Positions 18,755 through 28,967 are shown, counted from the stretch's first letter. The stretch: DNA of 64,000 bases from Acetobacter orientalis (GCF_000963965.1 NZ_BAMX01000013.1:1-64000); one strand, 5' to 3'. Numbers and translations are program-made. The notes: generated by a model not told the origin, from the sequence alone.

Positions 18755-19212
18755 GGTTCGTGGTTCCTGATTTTACAAGGCATAACCGCCATACGAGGCA
18801 GAAAACAGCCGATTTGACGATTTATGTGGAATTTTTGCACCCGCACCCGCTATAGAGGGGCCTATGGTCAATACCATACAGCGCAGCAAGGCGTCTCACC
18901 ACGGAAAAATTTCCGGCAGTGGGGCACCAAGAGACAGAACAGGAGGGAATTATGACCTCATCTTCGGGCACGTCAATGCCGGATTTTCTGCCTCCCCCTT
19001 TTCCTGCACCCTGCATGATACCATGTCCATAACTGGTACCCGCCGTTTTGTGCGCTTTGTGCGTAAAATGGTGGGAGAAAATTGCAAGTGGTTGCAGGCG
19101 GTATTGGCCTGCCTGTTCTGGGGCAATGTGCGGCATCGCATTGTTTTGGAACACACGCCCAACCTGAATACGCCATGCCCTCGGACGTATTCATACAGTA
19201 TGCGGAAACCCT
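18755..19212. promoter_or_regulatory. Divergent intergenic region, cysteine desulfurase / hydrolase
   Basis: 458 bases that must contain promoters for both directions. No Rrf2/IscR-type regulator gene is present, although one often accompanies such clusters. The plus strand has one short open frame with a consensus ribosome site (18952-19032, listed separately). A frame at 18864-19220 is also open but reads as low-quality protein, and I do not call it. Confidence 0.5.
18952..19032 (+). CDS. Possible 26-residue small protein or leader peptide
   Basis: An ATG frame of 26 codons begins six bases after AGGAGGG, one of the best Shine-Dalgarno sequences in the window. The peptide is Ser-rich at first and then Pro/Phe-rich with two Cys near the end (it ends CMIPCP). 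It resembles nothing I know. It lies 180 bases upstream of the alpha/beta hydrolase on the same strand and could be a leader peptide or a small protein. The ribosome site could also be chance. Confidence 0.3.
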   Translation: MTSSSGTSMPDFLPPPFPAPCMIPCP

Positions 19213-19878
19213 ATGCCTGAGGTTATGTTTGCCGGTCCAGACGGTCGTCTGGAAGGACGTTATCACCATTCAAACGAACCTAACGCGCCGCTTGCTCTCG
19301 TGCTGCACCCACACCCGCTGCATGGCGGCACGATGAACAACCGTATTACCTATGCCATGTACCGCTCGTTTGAAAAAATGGGCTTTTCTGTCATGCGCTA
19401 TAACTCCCGTGGCGTTGGCCGCTCACAAGGGCGTTATGATGGTGGTATTGGCGAAATTTCAGACGCAGCCGCTGCCCTTGACTGGATGCAGATGGTAAAC
19501 CCCAATGCCAGCGGCCTCTGGATTGCCGGGTATTCTTTTGGGGCTTTTGTTGGCATGCAATTGCTAATGCGCCGTCCTGAAATTACTGGCTGGATTAGCG
19601 TGGCCCCACCCGCCACCTATTACGACTTTGGCTTTTTGGCACCGTGTCCGTGCGGGGGCCTAATGATTGCTGGCGGCAAGGACGACATGGCCCCCGAACC
19701 AGCCATTCATAAGCTGGTCGATAAGCTGAACACCCAAAAAGGTGTAACAGTGGACTACCGGGTGTTTCCGGAAGCTGATCATATTTTTGCCAAGCAAGCT
19801 GAAAAAATTACCGCAGCGCTTGAAGACCATGTGACAACCGCCATGGCCCAACGCAACATGCCACTCGCTGCTGACTAA
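19213..19878 (+). CDS. Alpha/beta hydrolase
   Basis: A 221-residue cytosolic alpha/beta-hydrolase of the compact type often annotated as a dienelactone-hydrolase-like or CocE/NonD-like protein. The nucleophile elbow G-x-S-x-G is GYSFG. HPHPLHGGTMNN forms the oxyanion loop, VMRYNSRGVGRSQG follows it, and the acid and His are probably in AGGKDDMAPE and EADHIFAK. Substrate unknown. It has its own strong terminator just downstream and is divergent from the cysteine desulfurase cluster. No good ribosome site precedes the ATG. Confidence 0.88.
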   Translation: MPEVMFAGPDGRLEGRYHHSNEPNAPLALVLHPHPLHGGTMNNRITYAMYRSFEKMGFSVMRYNSRGVGRSQGRYDGGIGEISDAAAALDWMQMVNPNASGLWIAGYSFGAFVGMQLLMRRPEITGWISVAPPATYYDFGFLAPCPCGGLMIAGGKDDMAPEPAIHKLVDKLNTQKGVTVDYRVFPEADHIFAKQAEKITAALEDHVTTAMAQRNMPLAAD

Positions 19879-19891
19879 AACCTAACACTAT

Positions 19892-19937
19892 ACCTCCGGG
19901 TGGCGCTTTTCCGCGCGCCCACCCGGAGGTCTGTTTT
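19892..19937 (+). terminator. Intrinsic terminator after the alpha/beta hydrolase
   Basis: ACCTCCGGGTG at 19892-19902 pairs with CACCCGGAGGT at 19920-19930. The inner GCGC/GCGC pairing extends the stem past a small bulge, and TTTT follows. It lies 14 bases after the hydrolase stop. Confidence 0.88.
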
Positions 19938-20085
19938 GCTTAAAACCATAGTCCAAAATTTAGCGCCAAGAGCAAACAGAGCCTTTTATGGCGCAACACG
20001 TAGCGTTTGAACTGGCGTTTAAAACACTACGCACCTACGCACGCAGCAAAGCCAACAGCACCTAGCGTGCCGTAAACCTTCTGCT

Positions 20086-20862
20086 TTAGGCTTTGGGCGT
20101 TTTACGTTTATTAGAAAGCTCCCGCACGACACCGTGCAATGTGCGCAGTTCTTGCTCGGTTACTTCCCCACGTGTGAAAAAATGCCGCAGGTTACGCACC
20201 ATGCCGGGGCGCTTTTGCTCGTTACGCCAAAAGCCACAGTCATCCAACTCTTGCACCATATGGCCCATAAAGTTTTCAAGCTCACCTTTGGTGGCCACGT
20301 GGGTTTCGTTGGTCATCAGTTCACGCGCTGGGGTTTGGTCAGCGGCCATCCACCATTCATACGCCATAATCATGACCGCCTGCGCCAGATTAAGCGACAT
20401 GAAAGCCGGGTTTAACGGGTAGCGAATAAGGCCATCTGCGCGGGCCATATCTTCATTATCTAGCCCGGCACGCTCTGGGCCAAACATAAGGCCCACTTTA
20501 AGGCCACGGTTGGTGGCAGACCGCAGTTCAGCAGCGCCACCGCGTGCGGTCATAATGGGTTTTACAATATGCCGAGGCCGTGGGCAGGTGGCGTAAACAT
20601 GGTGCAGGTCTGCTACTGCATCATCTACCGTTTCATGCACTGTGGCGGCATCCAGAATACGGTCTGCGCCAGAGGCTGCCCGCCATGCCCTCTCTTGCGG
20701 CCAGCCGTCACGCGGGGCCACAAGCCGCATATGAAATAAGCCACCATTAGCCATGGCCCGTGCGGCTGTGCCTACGTTTTCGGCCAGTTGGGGGCGTACT
20801 AAAATAACAACAGGCGTGTTGCCAACAGGCTCCAGCGGTGCCCCGCCGTCACGCCCGGTCAT
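20086..20862 (-). CDS. trmJ: tRNA (cytidine/uridine-32-2'-O)-methyltransferase, SpoU family
   Basis: A SPOUT-fold 2'-O-methyltransferase using S-adenosylmethionine, of the TrmJ type acting on position 32 of tRNA. Its 258 residues show the N-terminal VVILVRPQLAENVGTAARAMANGG block, GLMFGPERAGLDNEDMARAD and NPAFMSLNLAQAVMIMAYEWW, which form the trefoil-knot cofactor site. The C-terminal extension of about 80 residues is usual for TrmJ. The start overlaps the cysS stop by four bases (ATGA), so the two are translated together. The TrmJ assignment over other SpoU members rests on length and motif spelling. Confidence 0.88.
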   Translation of the reverse strand: MTGRDGGAPLEPVGNTPVVILVRPQLAENVGTAARAMANGGLFHMRLVAPRDGWPQERAWRAASGADRILDAATVHETVDDAVADLHHVYATCPRPRHIVKPIMTARGGAAELRSATNRGLKVGLMFGPERAGLDNEDMARADGLIRYPLNPAFMSLNLAQAVMIMAYEWWMAADQTPARELMTNETHVATKGELENFMGHMVQELDDCGFWRNEQKRPGMVRNLRHFFTRGEVTEQELRTLHGVVRELSNKRKTPKA

Positions 20863-22229
20863 GCGCGCCTCCAGTTTGTGCCCTCTTTGGTGTCTTCAAG
20901 GACAATGCCTTGGGCCTGTAGCTGGTCACGCAAAGCATCTGCCTTGGCAAAGTCTCGGGCTTTTTTGGCTGCAAGGCGCTCGGCTATCAGGGTGTCAATC
21001 GCAGCATCTTCTTCAGATGCTTCCCCCTTAAACCAAACCTCAGGGTCTTCTTGTAAAAGGCCCAGCATACCAGCACCTGCTTTTAACGCCCCGGCAGCGG
21101 CTCTATCACCCGCAAGTGCTTGGCCTGCTAAAACATGTAGTTCTGCAATGGCAAGCGGCGTGTTCAGATCATCTGCCAAGGCAGCAAGTACCGCTTGGGG
21201 CACACTGGCCTGCGGTACGGGGCCTGCGGCCAGCGCACGGTAAAACCGGTCTAGTGTTTTGCGGGCATCTTGCAGGCCTGCCACGGTGTAATTGAGTGTA
21301 GAGCGATAATGCGCACCCAGCAGCAGTAAGCGCAGGGCCTCTGCCGGGGCTTGGGCCAACACATCCCGAATGGTCAGGAAATTACCGAGAGATTTTGACA
21401 TCTTCTCGCCTTCCACCAACAGCATGGCATTATGCACCCAGTAATTGGCAAACTTACCTTGCGGGAAGCAGCACAGGCTTTGGGCGCGCTCGTTTTCATG
21501 GTGCGGGAACAAAAGGTCTGACCCACCGCCGTGAATATCAAAACTTTCACCCAAATAACGGTGCGACATAGCCGAACACTCAATATGCCACCCCGGCCTA
21601 CCCCGGCCCCAAGGGCTTTCCCACCCCGGTTGGTCTTGGCCGGAGGGTTTCCAGAGCACGAAGTCTCCGGGGTCTTTTTTGTAAGTGGCAACCTCTACAC
21701 GGGCACCGGCCACCAGTTCTTCTGGGTCTCGGCCAGACAGCGCACCGTAAGACGGAAAAGACGCGACTGAAAACAAGACGTGGCCATCGGCTGCATAAGC
21801 GTGGCCGTTTTCTATCAGGCGGCTAATAAGCGCCTGCATTTCGGCAATGTTATGGGTGGCACGCGGCTCAATATCAGGTGGCAGCACGTTCATGGCGGCC
21901 AGATCAGCGTGGAATTCTTCAGTGGTGCGGGCCGTAAGGGTTGCTATGTCTTCCCCATTGGCGTGGGCGCGGGCGGTAATTTTGTCATCAACATCGGTAA
22001 TGTTGCGCACAAATGTTACGCGCGGGTAGATAAAACGCAGCAGGCGCACCAGCACATCTGCCGTAAGCATGGCACGCAAATTACCAATATGCGCCAAGTC
22101 ATACACCGTTGGGCCACAATAATAGACCTTTACATGCTCGGGGTCGAGCGGTGTGAAGGGTACCGTTGCGCGGCGCTGGCTATCATGCAGAGAAAGGTGG
22201 GGCATTGTTTCTGGCTCTGAGTGCGGCAT
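20859..22229 (-). CDS. cysS: Cysteinyl-tRNA synthetase
   Basis: Charges tRNA-Cys with cysteine. The 456-residue class-I synthetase has YYCGPTVYDLAHIGNLR, combining the first zinc-ligand Cys with the HIGN form of the HIGH motif. It also has the further zinc-site residues in IECSAMSHRYLG, and GEKMSKSLGNF as KMSKS. The ATG at 22229 gives eight residues before a second ATG at 22205; neither has a good ribosome site, so the start is open. It is coupled to trmJ downstream. Its upstream neighbour is a tRNA-Thr gene on the other strand. Confidence 0.95.
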   Translation of the reverse strand: MPHSEPETMPHLSLHDSQRRATVPFTPLDPEHVKVYYCGPTVYDLAHIGNLRAMLTADVLVRLLRFIYPRVTFVRNITDVDDKITARAHANGEDIATLTARTTEEFHADLAAMNVLPPDIEPRATHNIAEMQALISRLIENGHAYAADGHVLFSVASFPSYGALSGRDPEELVAGARVEVATYKKDPGDFVLWKPSGQDQPGWESPWGRGRPGWHIECSAMSHRYLGESFDIHGGGSDLLFPHHENERAQSLCCFPQGKFANYWVHNAMLLVEGEKMSKSLGNFLTIRDVLAQAPAEALRLLLLGAHYRSTLNYTVAGLQDARKTLDRFYRALAAGPVPQASVPQAVLAALADDLNTPLAIAELHVLAGQALAGDRAAAGALKAGAGMLGLLQEDPEVWFKGEASEEDAAIDTLIAERLAAKKARDFAKADALRDQLQAQGIVLEDTKEGTNWRRA

Positions 22230-22364
22230 GATGGACTAGATGCGCCAGCACTCAGCGCGATGCAATATCGTAACGCTCAAAAATGTCGTATAGAACGCAA
22301 AACCAGCCTTGACGTGGAGCAAAATTTCCCGTTTTAATCCGCTCCAACACAGATCGTGCGTTAT

Positions 22365-22439
22365 GCCCTTATAGCTCAGTGGTAGAGCAACCGCCTTGTA
22401 AGCGGTAGGTCTTCAGTTCAAATCTGAATGGGGGCACCA
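22365..22439 (+). tRNA. tRNA-Thr (anticodon TGT)
   Basis: A complete 75-base cloverleaf. The acceptor GCCCTTA pairs with TGGGGGC, the D arm is GCTC-AGTGGTA-GAGC, and the anticodon stem ACCGC/GCGGT encloses the loop CTTGTAA with anticodon TGT. The T arm TTCAG/CTGAA has loop TTCAAAT. The discriminator is A and the CCA end is encoded. A T-rich stretch follows and may end transcription. It reads ACA and, by wobble, other threonine codons. Confidence 0.97.
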
Positions 22440-22487
22440 TTCTCTCTCTTTTTTACCGTGTAATGTAACAGCTGCCTTTATGGCACG

Positions 22488-22507
22488 CGGGTGCTTTTAC
22501 GCACCCG
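22488..22507 (-). other. Hairpin at the end of folC
   Basis: CGGGTGC and GCACCCG form a 7-base stem around a 6-base loop that contains the folC stop codon. No T-run follows on the minus strand, so it is a weak terminator at best. It may instead protect the messenger 3' end. Confidence 0.4.
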
Positions 22508-23852
22508 GTTTCCAGCCATCTTGGGTAAGCGCTACCCCTGCCAAGTAAAGGCTACCACAAATAAGCACACGCGCTGGCGTGCTGGCAGACTCGGGCTGAG
22601 CGCTCAAGGCCGCAAGAGCTTGGGCCAAGGTTGGCCCTACCTGTGCTTTACCGCCAGAAGCCGCCACAATAGCCTCAACCGGTAAAGCTAAATGCTGCTT
22701 AGGTTCGCTAATAGCCCAAAGCGTTGTGGCATAGGGTAATACCGGGCCTAAAAAGCCAGATGCGTCTTTGGTTTGCTTCATACCCACCAGTATATGCAGT
22801 GGGCGGTCGTTCCAGTTTTGTAGCTCTTTGGCCAGTGCGTGACCGGCACCGGGGTTATGCCCGCCATCAAGCCAGACCTCCCACCCTTGGGGCACTTGTG
22901 CGGCCAACGCACCTGTTAGGCGCTGCATACGGGCTGGCCAAGAGACCCGGCCAATGCCCTGCCACGCAGTATCTGGCACACTAAGGCCGGTCGCCCGTAA
23001 AGCCGCCACAGCCAAACCTGCATTTTCAACCTGCCACGGGCCAGAAAGTGCTGGGCATGGCAACGTTAGGCTGCCCTTGGCATCTGTATAGGTAAGAGAC
23101 ACCGGTTTACTGGTGCCATCTTGGGGCATGGTGGCGGTAATGTGCCACTCATGCCCACGCCGGTTTAGGGGGGCACCAACACGGGCGGCTTCGGCCTCTA
23201 GCACCGGCATAACCTCAGCGGGTTGTGCGCCGGTAATGGCGGGCACGGCGGCTTTAAAAATACCCGCTTTTTCTGCTGCGATAGCGGCAAGTGAGTTACC
23301 AAGAAACGCCTCATGATCCATAGAGACTGAGGTAACAATGCAGGCGGCTGGGTGCTTGAGCACGTTTGTGGCATCGCACCGGCCACCAAGCCCTACCTCA
23401 ATAATAGCAAGGTCTGCCGGGTGGCGGGCAAAGAGTAAAAAGCCTGCTGCGGTAAGCACTTCAAACACGGTAATGGGGCTACCGGCATTAATGCGCTCAA
23501 TTTCTTCGAGCGTGGCAACCAGTTCAGCCTCGCTTACCAGTTTGCCAGCAATACGGAAGCGCTCCGTAACATCAACCAGATGCGGGGATGTCATGACATG
23601 CACGCGCCAGCCTGCGGCCTCGCCCAAAGCCCGCAAGGTGGCACAGGTGCTGCCTTTGCCGTTGGTGCCTGCAACATGAATAACGGGGGGCAGCTTTGCC
23701 TCTGGGTTACCCAGTTTGGCCAGCAAAGCCTCTAGCCGGTCTAGCGAGAGGTCTATTAATGCCGGGTAAAGATGGTTGAGACGTTCCAGCACCGCTCCGG
23801 TGCGGCCAGAGAACTCGGTCGTCGGCGCGGGGCCGGGGGCAGATGCTGTCAC
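22497..23852 (-). CDS. folC: Folylpolyglutamate synthase / dihydrofolate synthase
   Basis: A Mur-ligase-fold enzyme that adds glutamate to dihydropteroate and to folates using ATP. Its 451 residues include the P-loop IHVAGTNGKGSTCATLR, the following MTSPHLVDVTERFRIAG that defines the folate site, and IIEVGLGGRCDATN. GGHNPGAGHALA lies in the C-terminal domain. It sits nine bases after accD on the same strand; accD-folC is a common pairing in Proteobacteria. folP, another folate gene, is also in this window at 36165-37199. Confidence 0.95.
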   Translation of the reverse strand: MTASAPGPAPTTEFSGRTGAVLERLNHLYPALIDLSLDRLEALLAKLGNPEAKLPPVIHVAGTNGKGSTCATLRALGEAAGWRVHVMTSPHLVDVTERFRIAGKLVSEAELVATLEEIERINAGSPITVFEVLTAAGFLLFARHPADLAIIEVGLGGRCDATNVLKHPAACIVTSVSMDHEAFLGNSLAAIAAEKAGIFKAAVPAITGAQPAEVMPVLEAEAARVGAPLNRRGHEWHITATMPQDGTSKPVSLTYTDAKGSLTLPCPALSGPWQVENAGLAVAALRATGLSVPDTAWQGIGRVSWPARMQRLTGALAAQVPQGWEVWLDGGHNPGAGHALAKELQNWNDRPLHILVGMKQTKDASGFLGPVLPYATTLWAISEPKQHLALPVEAIVAASGGKAQVGPTLAQALAALSAQPESASTPARVLICGSLYLAGVALTQDGWKPGA

Positions 23853-23860
23853 GGACGGGT

Positions 23861-24775
23861 TTACTCGGCTGCTGTAGGGGCGGCTGGCTGTTTTTCTGGT
23901 GCGGGCGGCGGTGGGGCTGTAATGCCCTCTGGTGCGCTGGTAAGCAGGCCAATAAGGCGGCCCAACGTTTCGCGCATGTCTTTGCGGCTTACCACCATGT
24001 CGAGCATACCGTGGTCGAGCAGGTATTCAGACCGCTGGAAGCCTTCTGGCAATTTTTCGCGCACAGTGTCCTGAATAACGCGGGGGCCAGCAAAACCGAT
24101 CAAGGCATTTGGCTCACCAATTTGCACATCACCCAGCATGGCAAAAGATGCCGTAACACCACCGGTTGTGGGGTTGGTTAGCACCACAATATAGGGCAGG
24201 CCTGCTTCTTTAAGCATTTGCACGCCAATGGTGGTGCGCGGCATTTGCATAAGGCTTATCGCGCCTTCCTGCATACGGGCACCACCAGAGGCTGTAAAAA
24301 TAACCAGCGGAGATTTTTGCAGCACGGCCAAACGGGCAGCAGCCACAAAACGCTCACCAAAGGCTGCGCCCATGGTGCCAGCCATAAACTCAAACGCCAT
24401 AACCGCAACAACGGTTGGGTGGCCACCAATGGTGCCATGCGCCACAACCAAAGACTCATCAACGTGGCTTTTGCTACGCGCGTCTTTTAAGCGGTCGGTA
24501 TATTTTTTCTGATCTCTGAAGTTGAGCGGATCTATGGGGGCAGACGGCAGCTCGATACGGGTAAAGACGCCGTTATCAAACGTCCAAGCTAGGCGCTCTG
24601 CAACGGGGGCCTTCATGTGGTGGCTGCAATGTGGGCACACATTCAGGTTTTTGTGCAGCTCTTTGGTCAGAACCATCTGACCGCAGGACTCGCAGTTGGT
24701 CCACAGATTATCCGGCACTTCACGGCGCAAAAGACCGCGAATTTTAGGACGGACATATTCAGTGATCCAGCTCAT
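23861..24775 (-). CDS. accD: Acetyl-CoA carboxylase, carboxyltransferase beta subunit
   Basis: Together with AccA it transfers CO2 from biotin to acetyl-CoA, giving malonyl-CoA for fatty-acid synthesis. Its 304 residues start MSWITEYVRPK. The zinc ribbon has Cys pairs CESC and CPHC in the first 60 residues. The crotonase-like core has FTASGGARMQEG and TTGGVTASFAMLGD. The last ~20 residues are a Pro/Ala-rich tail. The ATG at 24775 is chosen because AAGGG precedes it and MSWI is the family N-terminus; a frame to 24862 is longer but unsupported. It is followed closely by folC. Confidence 0.95.
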   Translation of the reverse strand: MSWITEYVRPKIRGLLRREVPDNLWTNCESCGQMVLTKELHKNLNVCPHCSHHMKAPVAERLAWTFDNGVFTRIELPSAPIDPLNFRDQKKYTDRLKDARSKSHVDESLVVAHGTIGGHPTVVAVMAFEFMAGTMGAAFGERFVAAARLAVLQKSPLVIFTASGGARMQEGAISLMQMPRTTIGVQMLKEAGLPYIVVLTNPTTGGVTASFAMLGDVQIGEPNALIGFAGPRVIQDTVREKLPEGFQRSEYLLDHGMLDMVVSRKDMRETLGRLIGLLTSAPEGITAPPPPAPEKQPAAPTAAE

Positions 24776-24826
24776 CTTGACCCTTGTAACTGCGAGAGAG
24801 GAAAAATGGGCAATAAGCCCCTTATT

Positions 24827-24930
24827 GGGCTGTGCATTACGCTGCTTACGCGCATATGCCAAGTATTATGCGCCAAAACCCTTATGGCGCACAGTACGGC
24901 AGGCCCTTCAGCAAAGGCCCTGCACAGCCC
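24827..24930. repeat. Nested inverted repeats between trxA and accD
   Basis: An outer perfect 9-base inverted repeat (GGGCTGTGC at 24827, GCACAGCCC at 24922) encloses an inner hairpin, TGCGCCA at 24869-24875 with TGGCGCA at 24885-24891. A third imperfect stem is formed by GCAGGCCCTT and AAGGCCCTGC near 24898-24923. Read from the minus strand it directly follows the trxA stop and could end or process that transcript. No clear T-run is seen. Confidence 0.5.
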
Positions 24931-24943
24931 TTAAAACGGCAGC

Positions 24944-25270
24944 TTAGAGTGCTGCTTCAACCCAAGCTTTAAGCTGGCTTTTAGGCAGTGCGCCCACTTT
25001 GGTTTCGACCACTTTGCCGTCACGCACCAGCATAAGGGTAGGAATGCTACGCACGCCATAAGAGGTTGGGGTTGCTGGGTTTTCGTCAATGTTCACTTTG
25101 GCGACAGTGACCTTACCTGCGTATTCTTTGCCAATTTCTTCTAGGGCTGGGCCAATCATTTTGCATGGGCCGCACCATTCTGCCCAGAAATCAACTAAAA
25201 CCAGACCCTGTGCCTTAAGCACATCAGCATCAAACGTGGAATCGCTGACAGCAAGCGTATGTTCACTCAT
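24944..25270 (-). CDS. trxA: Thioredoxin
   Basis: A 108-residue cytosolic thioredoxin that reduces protein disulfides and is itself reduced by thioredoxin reductase. The redox motif WCGPC is in [15 protein letters not shown], with the cis-Pro in [10 protein letters not shown]. The start at 25270 is supported by AAGGA nine bases upstream and by the usual length; the open frame extends further but is not family-like. It follows addA on the same strand after 127 bases and probably has its own promoter there. Confidence 0.97.
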   Translation of the reverse strand: MSEHTLAVSDSTFDADVLKAQGLVLVDFWAEWCGPCKMIGPALEEIGKEYAGKVTVAKVNIDENPATPTSYGVRSIPTLMLVRDGKVVETKVGALPKSQLKAWVEAAL

Positions 25271-25397
25271 CTTGTTTATCCTTCTAGCGGGGCGGTGTTT
25301 ACCCCGTTTGTTTGGCTGCCTTGCACCACAGCGCCGCAAAGGCCGGGCTGGCCGCTTGGCGTGTCTGCTCTTACACTTAGAGTGCTCGGGCCGCGGG

Positions 25398-28300
25398 TCA
25401 AGATGTAGCCCCACCGGGAGCATGTGCCGCTAACATCGTATCGGGCAGCACATCGGCCCGAGGGCCTTCTGTCCAGACCAGCACACACACAATGGGTTTT
25501 GTAGGGTAAAGTCCTTGCAACAAGGCCCGGTAAGCCGCCATTTGCCGCAAATAAAGCACAGGGGTACCCGCAACATTACGGGGCATGTGCCGCCCGCTTT
25601 TAAAGTCACACACCAGCACGCGGTCTGGTAAAACACGCATACGGTCTACTTGGCCCACAATAACCTGCCCGCCAGCCAGGCCTGCCAGTTTTTGTTCAGC
25701 CCGCGCTTCGGGCGCAAATAGGGGGGCTAGGTCTGGCAAGGCCAACACACCTAAAACCTGATGTGCCAAATGCTGGGCCTCTGCCGGTTTTAGGCCACTG
25801 GCAGGCCGGGCCAGCCACCCTTGCGCGCGCTCGGCCCATTGCTCTGGCGGGTGGGCGGGCAAATACTGCAACAACGCATGAATAAGATTACCGCGCCTAA
25901 AGGCTGCCTCACGCGCCGCAGCGGGGGTAATGCTGGCAACATCAAGCGGTGAGCGCACAGGAGGTAGCGGGCCGAGCATGGCATCATCTGGCCTGCTGGG
26001 GCTTAGTGGGCGGGCCAAGGTTTTTTCAGCCACGGGTAGCACCGGCCGCCACAAGGGGGCGTGGCCCATCCAGCTTGGCAACGCAGGGCGGCTTTCTGGG
26101 CCGGGGGCTGCGCTGGCCTGCTGGGGTGGCTGTGCGCCGTCTGGCTGTTGTAAGGCTGGTACTTCTTCCAACACCAAGGCTTCGCCCTGCCAGTCACCTT
26201 CTTGCCAAGGGCGTTTTTGTGCGCCTGCCGCTTCAAACCCCACTTTACACCGCTCGTACCAGCTTTCTGGTGGAATATGCTGGCTTGGCATCCAGCCACA
26301 CACAATAAGCCGCTCGGCTGCACGGGTAAGGGCCACGTAAAGCAGGCGGTTATATTCTTCTATGGCACAGGCTTGTGTTGCCGCCCGCAAAGACTGGGTT
26401 AGCCCGGTCGCCAAAGCGCTGCGGGGCACATACACCGGTACATCTAGCCCGGTATGTTTGTCTTTGGCCCAAAAAAGCCGGTCTTCGTATTTTGGTTTGC
26501 CTACCGTATCGGGCAGAATAACCAAGCGGGCCTGCAAACCTTTAGCCCCGTGGGCGGTCATCACACGCACGGAGTCCCCTCCGGCTTCGGCCTCTCGCTT
26601 TACACTTTCTTCTGAGTTGCGCAGCCAATGCACAAACCCCTGCAAAGACGGCGGGTGCTGCTCTTGGTAGCGCAGGGCGGCAGACAGCAGTTCATCTATC
26701 GACTCGGCTGCTTCTGGCCCAAGGCGGGCCAGCAGGCGTGCACGCCCCCCTGCCCTGCCCAAGGCTTCAGAGAGCAGTTCATGCGGGGTCAGGTAATCTA
26801 CCCGGTGGAACAAACTATCAAGCAATGCCCAAGCCTGCGCCCACTCTGGCCGCTCGGTATGGCGGGTGCGCAAGGCAGACCAAAGTGGCTCTGCGGGCCT
26901 GCGCTGTGTCGCTAAATCCATCAAGCTGGCATCAGACACCCCGCCCAGCGGCGAGGTTAGGACACACGCCAGTGTCAGGTCATCTTGGGGTAACAACAAA
27001 GCCGCGCACAGTGCCATAAGGTCTTGCACGGCCAATTGGTCTGCCAAGCCAGTACGCACCAAGGTTGCTACCGGCACGTTCTCGGTTTTAAGGGCGCGAA
27101 TAAGGGCCGTTACAAAAGGGGAGCGCCTTGGCACCAGAATAAGCACATCACCCGGTGTAAGAGGTTTTTCTCCTGCCTGCGGCGGGGTGGCCAAGGTGCG
27201 GGCAATATGGCGGGCAAGGGTATCTGCCAGTTTTTGGCGCGGGCTTTGGCGGGTGGTGTTCGCTTGGGCCGCCTGCCATGGGCTGGTGCTTTCATCTTCC
27301 TCCTCTCCCGCTTCGGCCAAGGGCCAAAGCTCTACGCGCCCACCTTGGCCGGGCCGGGCACTTTGGTGGTGCATGGCGCGGCCATCTTCCTCCGCAACGC
27401 CTTTGGCGGCTTCTGGCACAGAAAAAACAGCATCAACCAAGGCCAGAACAGGGGCGGTAGAGCGGAAAGACACCGTAAGTTCAGGCTCGCGCCAGCGTAA
27501 GCCCGCAGCCTGTGTGCGCTCTTTAAACACCCGCCGCCATGTTCTGAACGAATCCGGGTCTGCCCCCTGAAACCCGTAGATGGACTGTTTATAGTCCCCC
27601 ACAGCAAAAACAGTGCGGGGTGTTTCGTTGAGGGTACGGGTTCCTTCTCCGGCAAAAAATTCCTCGGTCAGGTCTCCGGCAATGCGCCATTGCTCGCGTG
27701 AGGTATCTTGCACTTCATCAAGCAGCAAATGGTCTATGCCGCCATCTAACTTATACATAACCCATGCTGCCCCCGGCTCGCGCAGTAGGCCTAAGGTGCG
27801 GCGTATCAGGTCATCATATTCAACTAAACCGCGCTGGGTTTTACGCGCGGCATACAGGGCGGCAACGGGGGCGGCACTTTGTAAAAGCGCTACCCCTAAA
27901 CCGGCCAAAGCACGGGCACGCAGGGTTTCTTCTACGGCCACAATACGCTCGGCCTCGCGTACTAAATACTCAGCTTGGCTTGTATATTTGGTGCGGAGCT
28001 TGGCGGTAATAAGCCCGGTGCTACGGGGTTTGCCATCTTTGGTCAGAAAACCATTACGCCAAACATCCCACTGCTCGGCCCGTTGAATAGGGGCAAGGGT
28101 GAGCCAGTCGAGCAATACCAGCACATTACGCTTAACCGTATCTGTGCCTTCATCTGCCAAAATGCCCAAAAAAGCACGGAGCGTTTCCTCGTGCGGGATA
28201 GCGGTGCAGGCGGCTTGGCGTTGGTCGAGGTCTGAGCCTTTTAGTGCGGCAGGCGAAAGACCCAGCACCCGGCTAAAAATGGTCGGAATATCCTGCGGCT

Positions 28301-28967
28301 GTTTAAGTGCCCATTCCAACATACGCTCAGCCTGTGGCAAATGCCGCAATTTACCGGCCAGAGAGACAAAGTCGCTTAAGCCTATTTGCCCTGCTAAGGG
28401 GGCAAGAGTAGCGGTGTTTTTGCCGCCCAGCACGGTTTCTACACACCCCAACAACGCGAGGGAGGCATCTGTTTCCTCCATCACGGTAAAATGGGGGTTC
28501 ATGGCAGCTTCAAGCGGGAAGCGGCGAAGCAGCGACTGGCAAAAAGCATGAATAGTGCCAATACGCATACCGCCGGGCAGGTCGAGCACATCTGCAAACA
28601 AAGCGCGGGCCCGGCGGCGGGTTTCTGGCGTGCAAGGCACAGACAGCGCGTGCAGTTCTCGATCGAGCGCCGTATCTGGCAGCGTGACCCACCGGCCAAG
28701 GCGCTGTTGCAACCTAATGGCCATTTCTGCGGCTGCGGCTTTTGTAAAAGTAAGGCACAAAATATGGGCGGGGTGGCTGCCCGGTGCAATATCTCCACTT
28801 TCAAGCTGGCGGGGCAGCATAAGCCGCAGCAGGCGGTCTATGAGCAGTTTGGTTTTACCGCTCCCCGCAGAAGCCGACACAAAAACCGATGCTGTAGGGT
28901 CTGACGCCAGCCCTTGCTGCACGTTAGCCTGCGTAATGGCATCTAAAGAAGCAGGATGCGTGCTCAT
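25398..28967 (-). CDS. addA: Double-strand break repair helicase-nuclease AddA
   Basis: The helicase and nuclease subunit of the AddAB complex, which resects double-strand ends for RecA loading and replaces RecBCD in Alphaproteobacteria. It has 1189 residues. UvrD-type motif [18 protein letters not shown] lies near residue 35, motif III follows in [17 protein letters not shown], and motif VI is in [13 protein letters not shown]. The C-terminal PD-(D/E)xK nuclease has [21 protein letters not shown]. The start ATG at 28967 overlaps the addB stop (ATGA); the longer frame to 28997 would lie inside addB. Second gene of the tsaE-addB-addA unit. Confidence 0.95.
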   Translation of the reverse strand: MSTHPASLDAITQANVQQGLASDPTASVFVSASAGSGKTKLLIDRLLRLMLPRQLESGDIAPGSHPAHILCLTFTKAAAAEMAIRLQQRLGRWVTLPDTALDRELHALSVPCTPETRRRARALFADVLDLPGGMRIGTIHAFCQSLLRRFPLEAAMNPHFTVMEETDASLALLGCVETVLGGKNTATLAPLAGQIGLSDFVSLAGKLRHLPQAERMLEWALKQPQDIPTIFSRVLGLSPAALKGSDLDQRQAACTAIPHEETLRAFLGILADEGTDTVKRNVLVLLDWLTLAPIQRAEQWDVWRNGFLTKDGKPRSTGLITAKLRTKYTSQAEYLVREAERIVAVEETLRARALAGLGVALLQSAAPVAALYAARKTQRGLVEYDDLIRRTLGLLREPGAAWVMYKLDGGIDHLLLDEVQDTSREQWRIAGDLTEEFFAGEGTRTLNETPRTVFAVGDYKQSIYGFQGADPDSFRTWRRVFKERTQAAGLRWREPELTVSFRSTAPVLALVDAVFSVPEAAKGVAEEDGRAMHHQSARPGQGGRVELWPLAEAGEEEDESTSPWQAAQANTTRQSPRQKLADTLARHIARTLATPPQAGEKPLTPGDVLILVPRRSPFVTALIRALKTENVPVATLVRTGLADQLAVQDLMALCAALLLPQDDLTLACVLTSPLGGVSDASLMDLATQRRPAEPLWSALRTRHTERPEWAQAWALLDSLFHRVDYLTPHELLSEALGRAGGRARLLARLGPEAAESIDELLSAALRYQEQHPPSLQGFVHWLRNSEESVKREAEAGGDSVRVMTAHGAKGLQARLVILPDTVGKPKYEDRLFWAKDKHTGLDVPVYVPRSALATGLTQSLRAATQACAIEEYNRLLYVALTRAAERLIVCGWMPSQHIPPESWYERCKVGFEAAGAQKRPWQEGDWQGEALVLEEVPALQQPDGAQPPQQASAAPGPESRPALPSWMGHAPLWRPVLPVAEKTLARPLSPSRPDDAMLGPLPPVRSPLDVASITPAAAREAAFRRGNLIHALLQYLPAHPPEQWAERAQGWLARPASGLKPAEAQHLAHQVLGVLALPDLAPLFAPEARAEQKLAGLAGGQVIVGQVDRMRVLPDRVLVCDFKSGRHMPRNVAGTPVLYLRQMAAYRALLQGLYPTKPIVCVLVWTEGPRADVLPDTMLAAHAPGGATS

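Noticed and set aside
18864-19220. Plus-strand frame of 118 residues before the hydrolase
   Set aside because: No ribosome site, no recognisable motif, and it runs over the hydrolase start in another frame.
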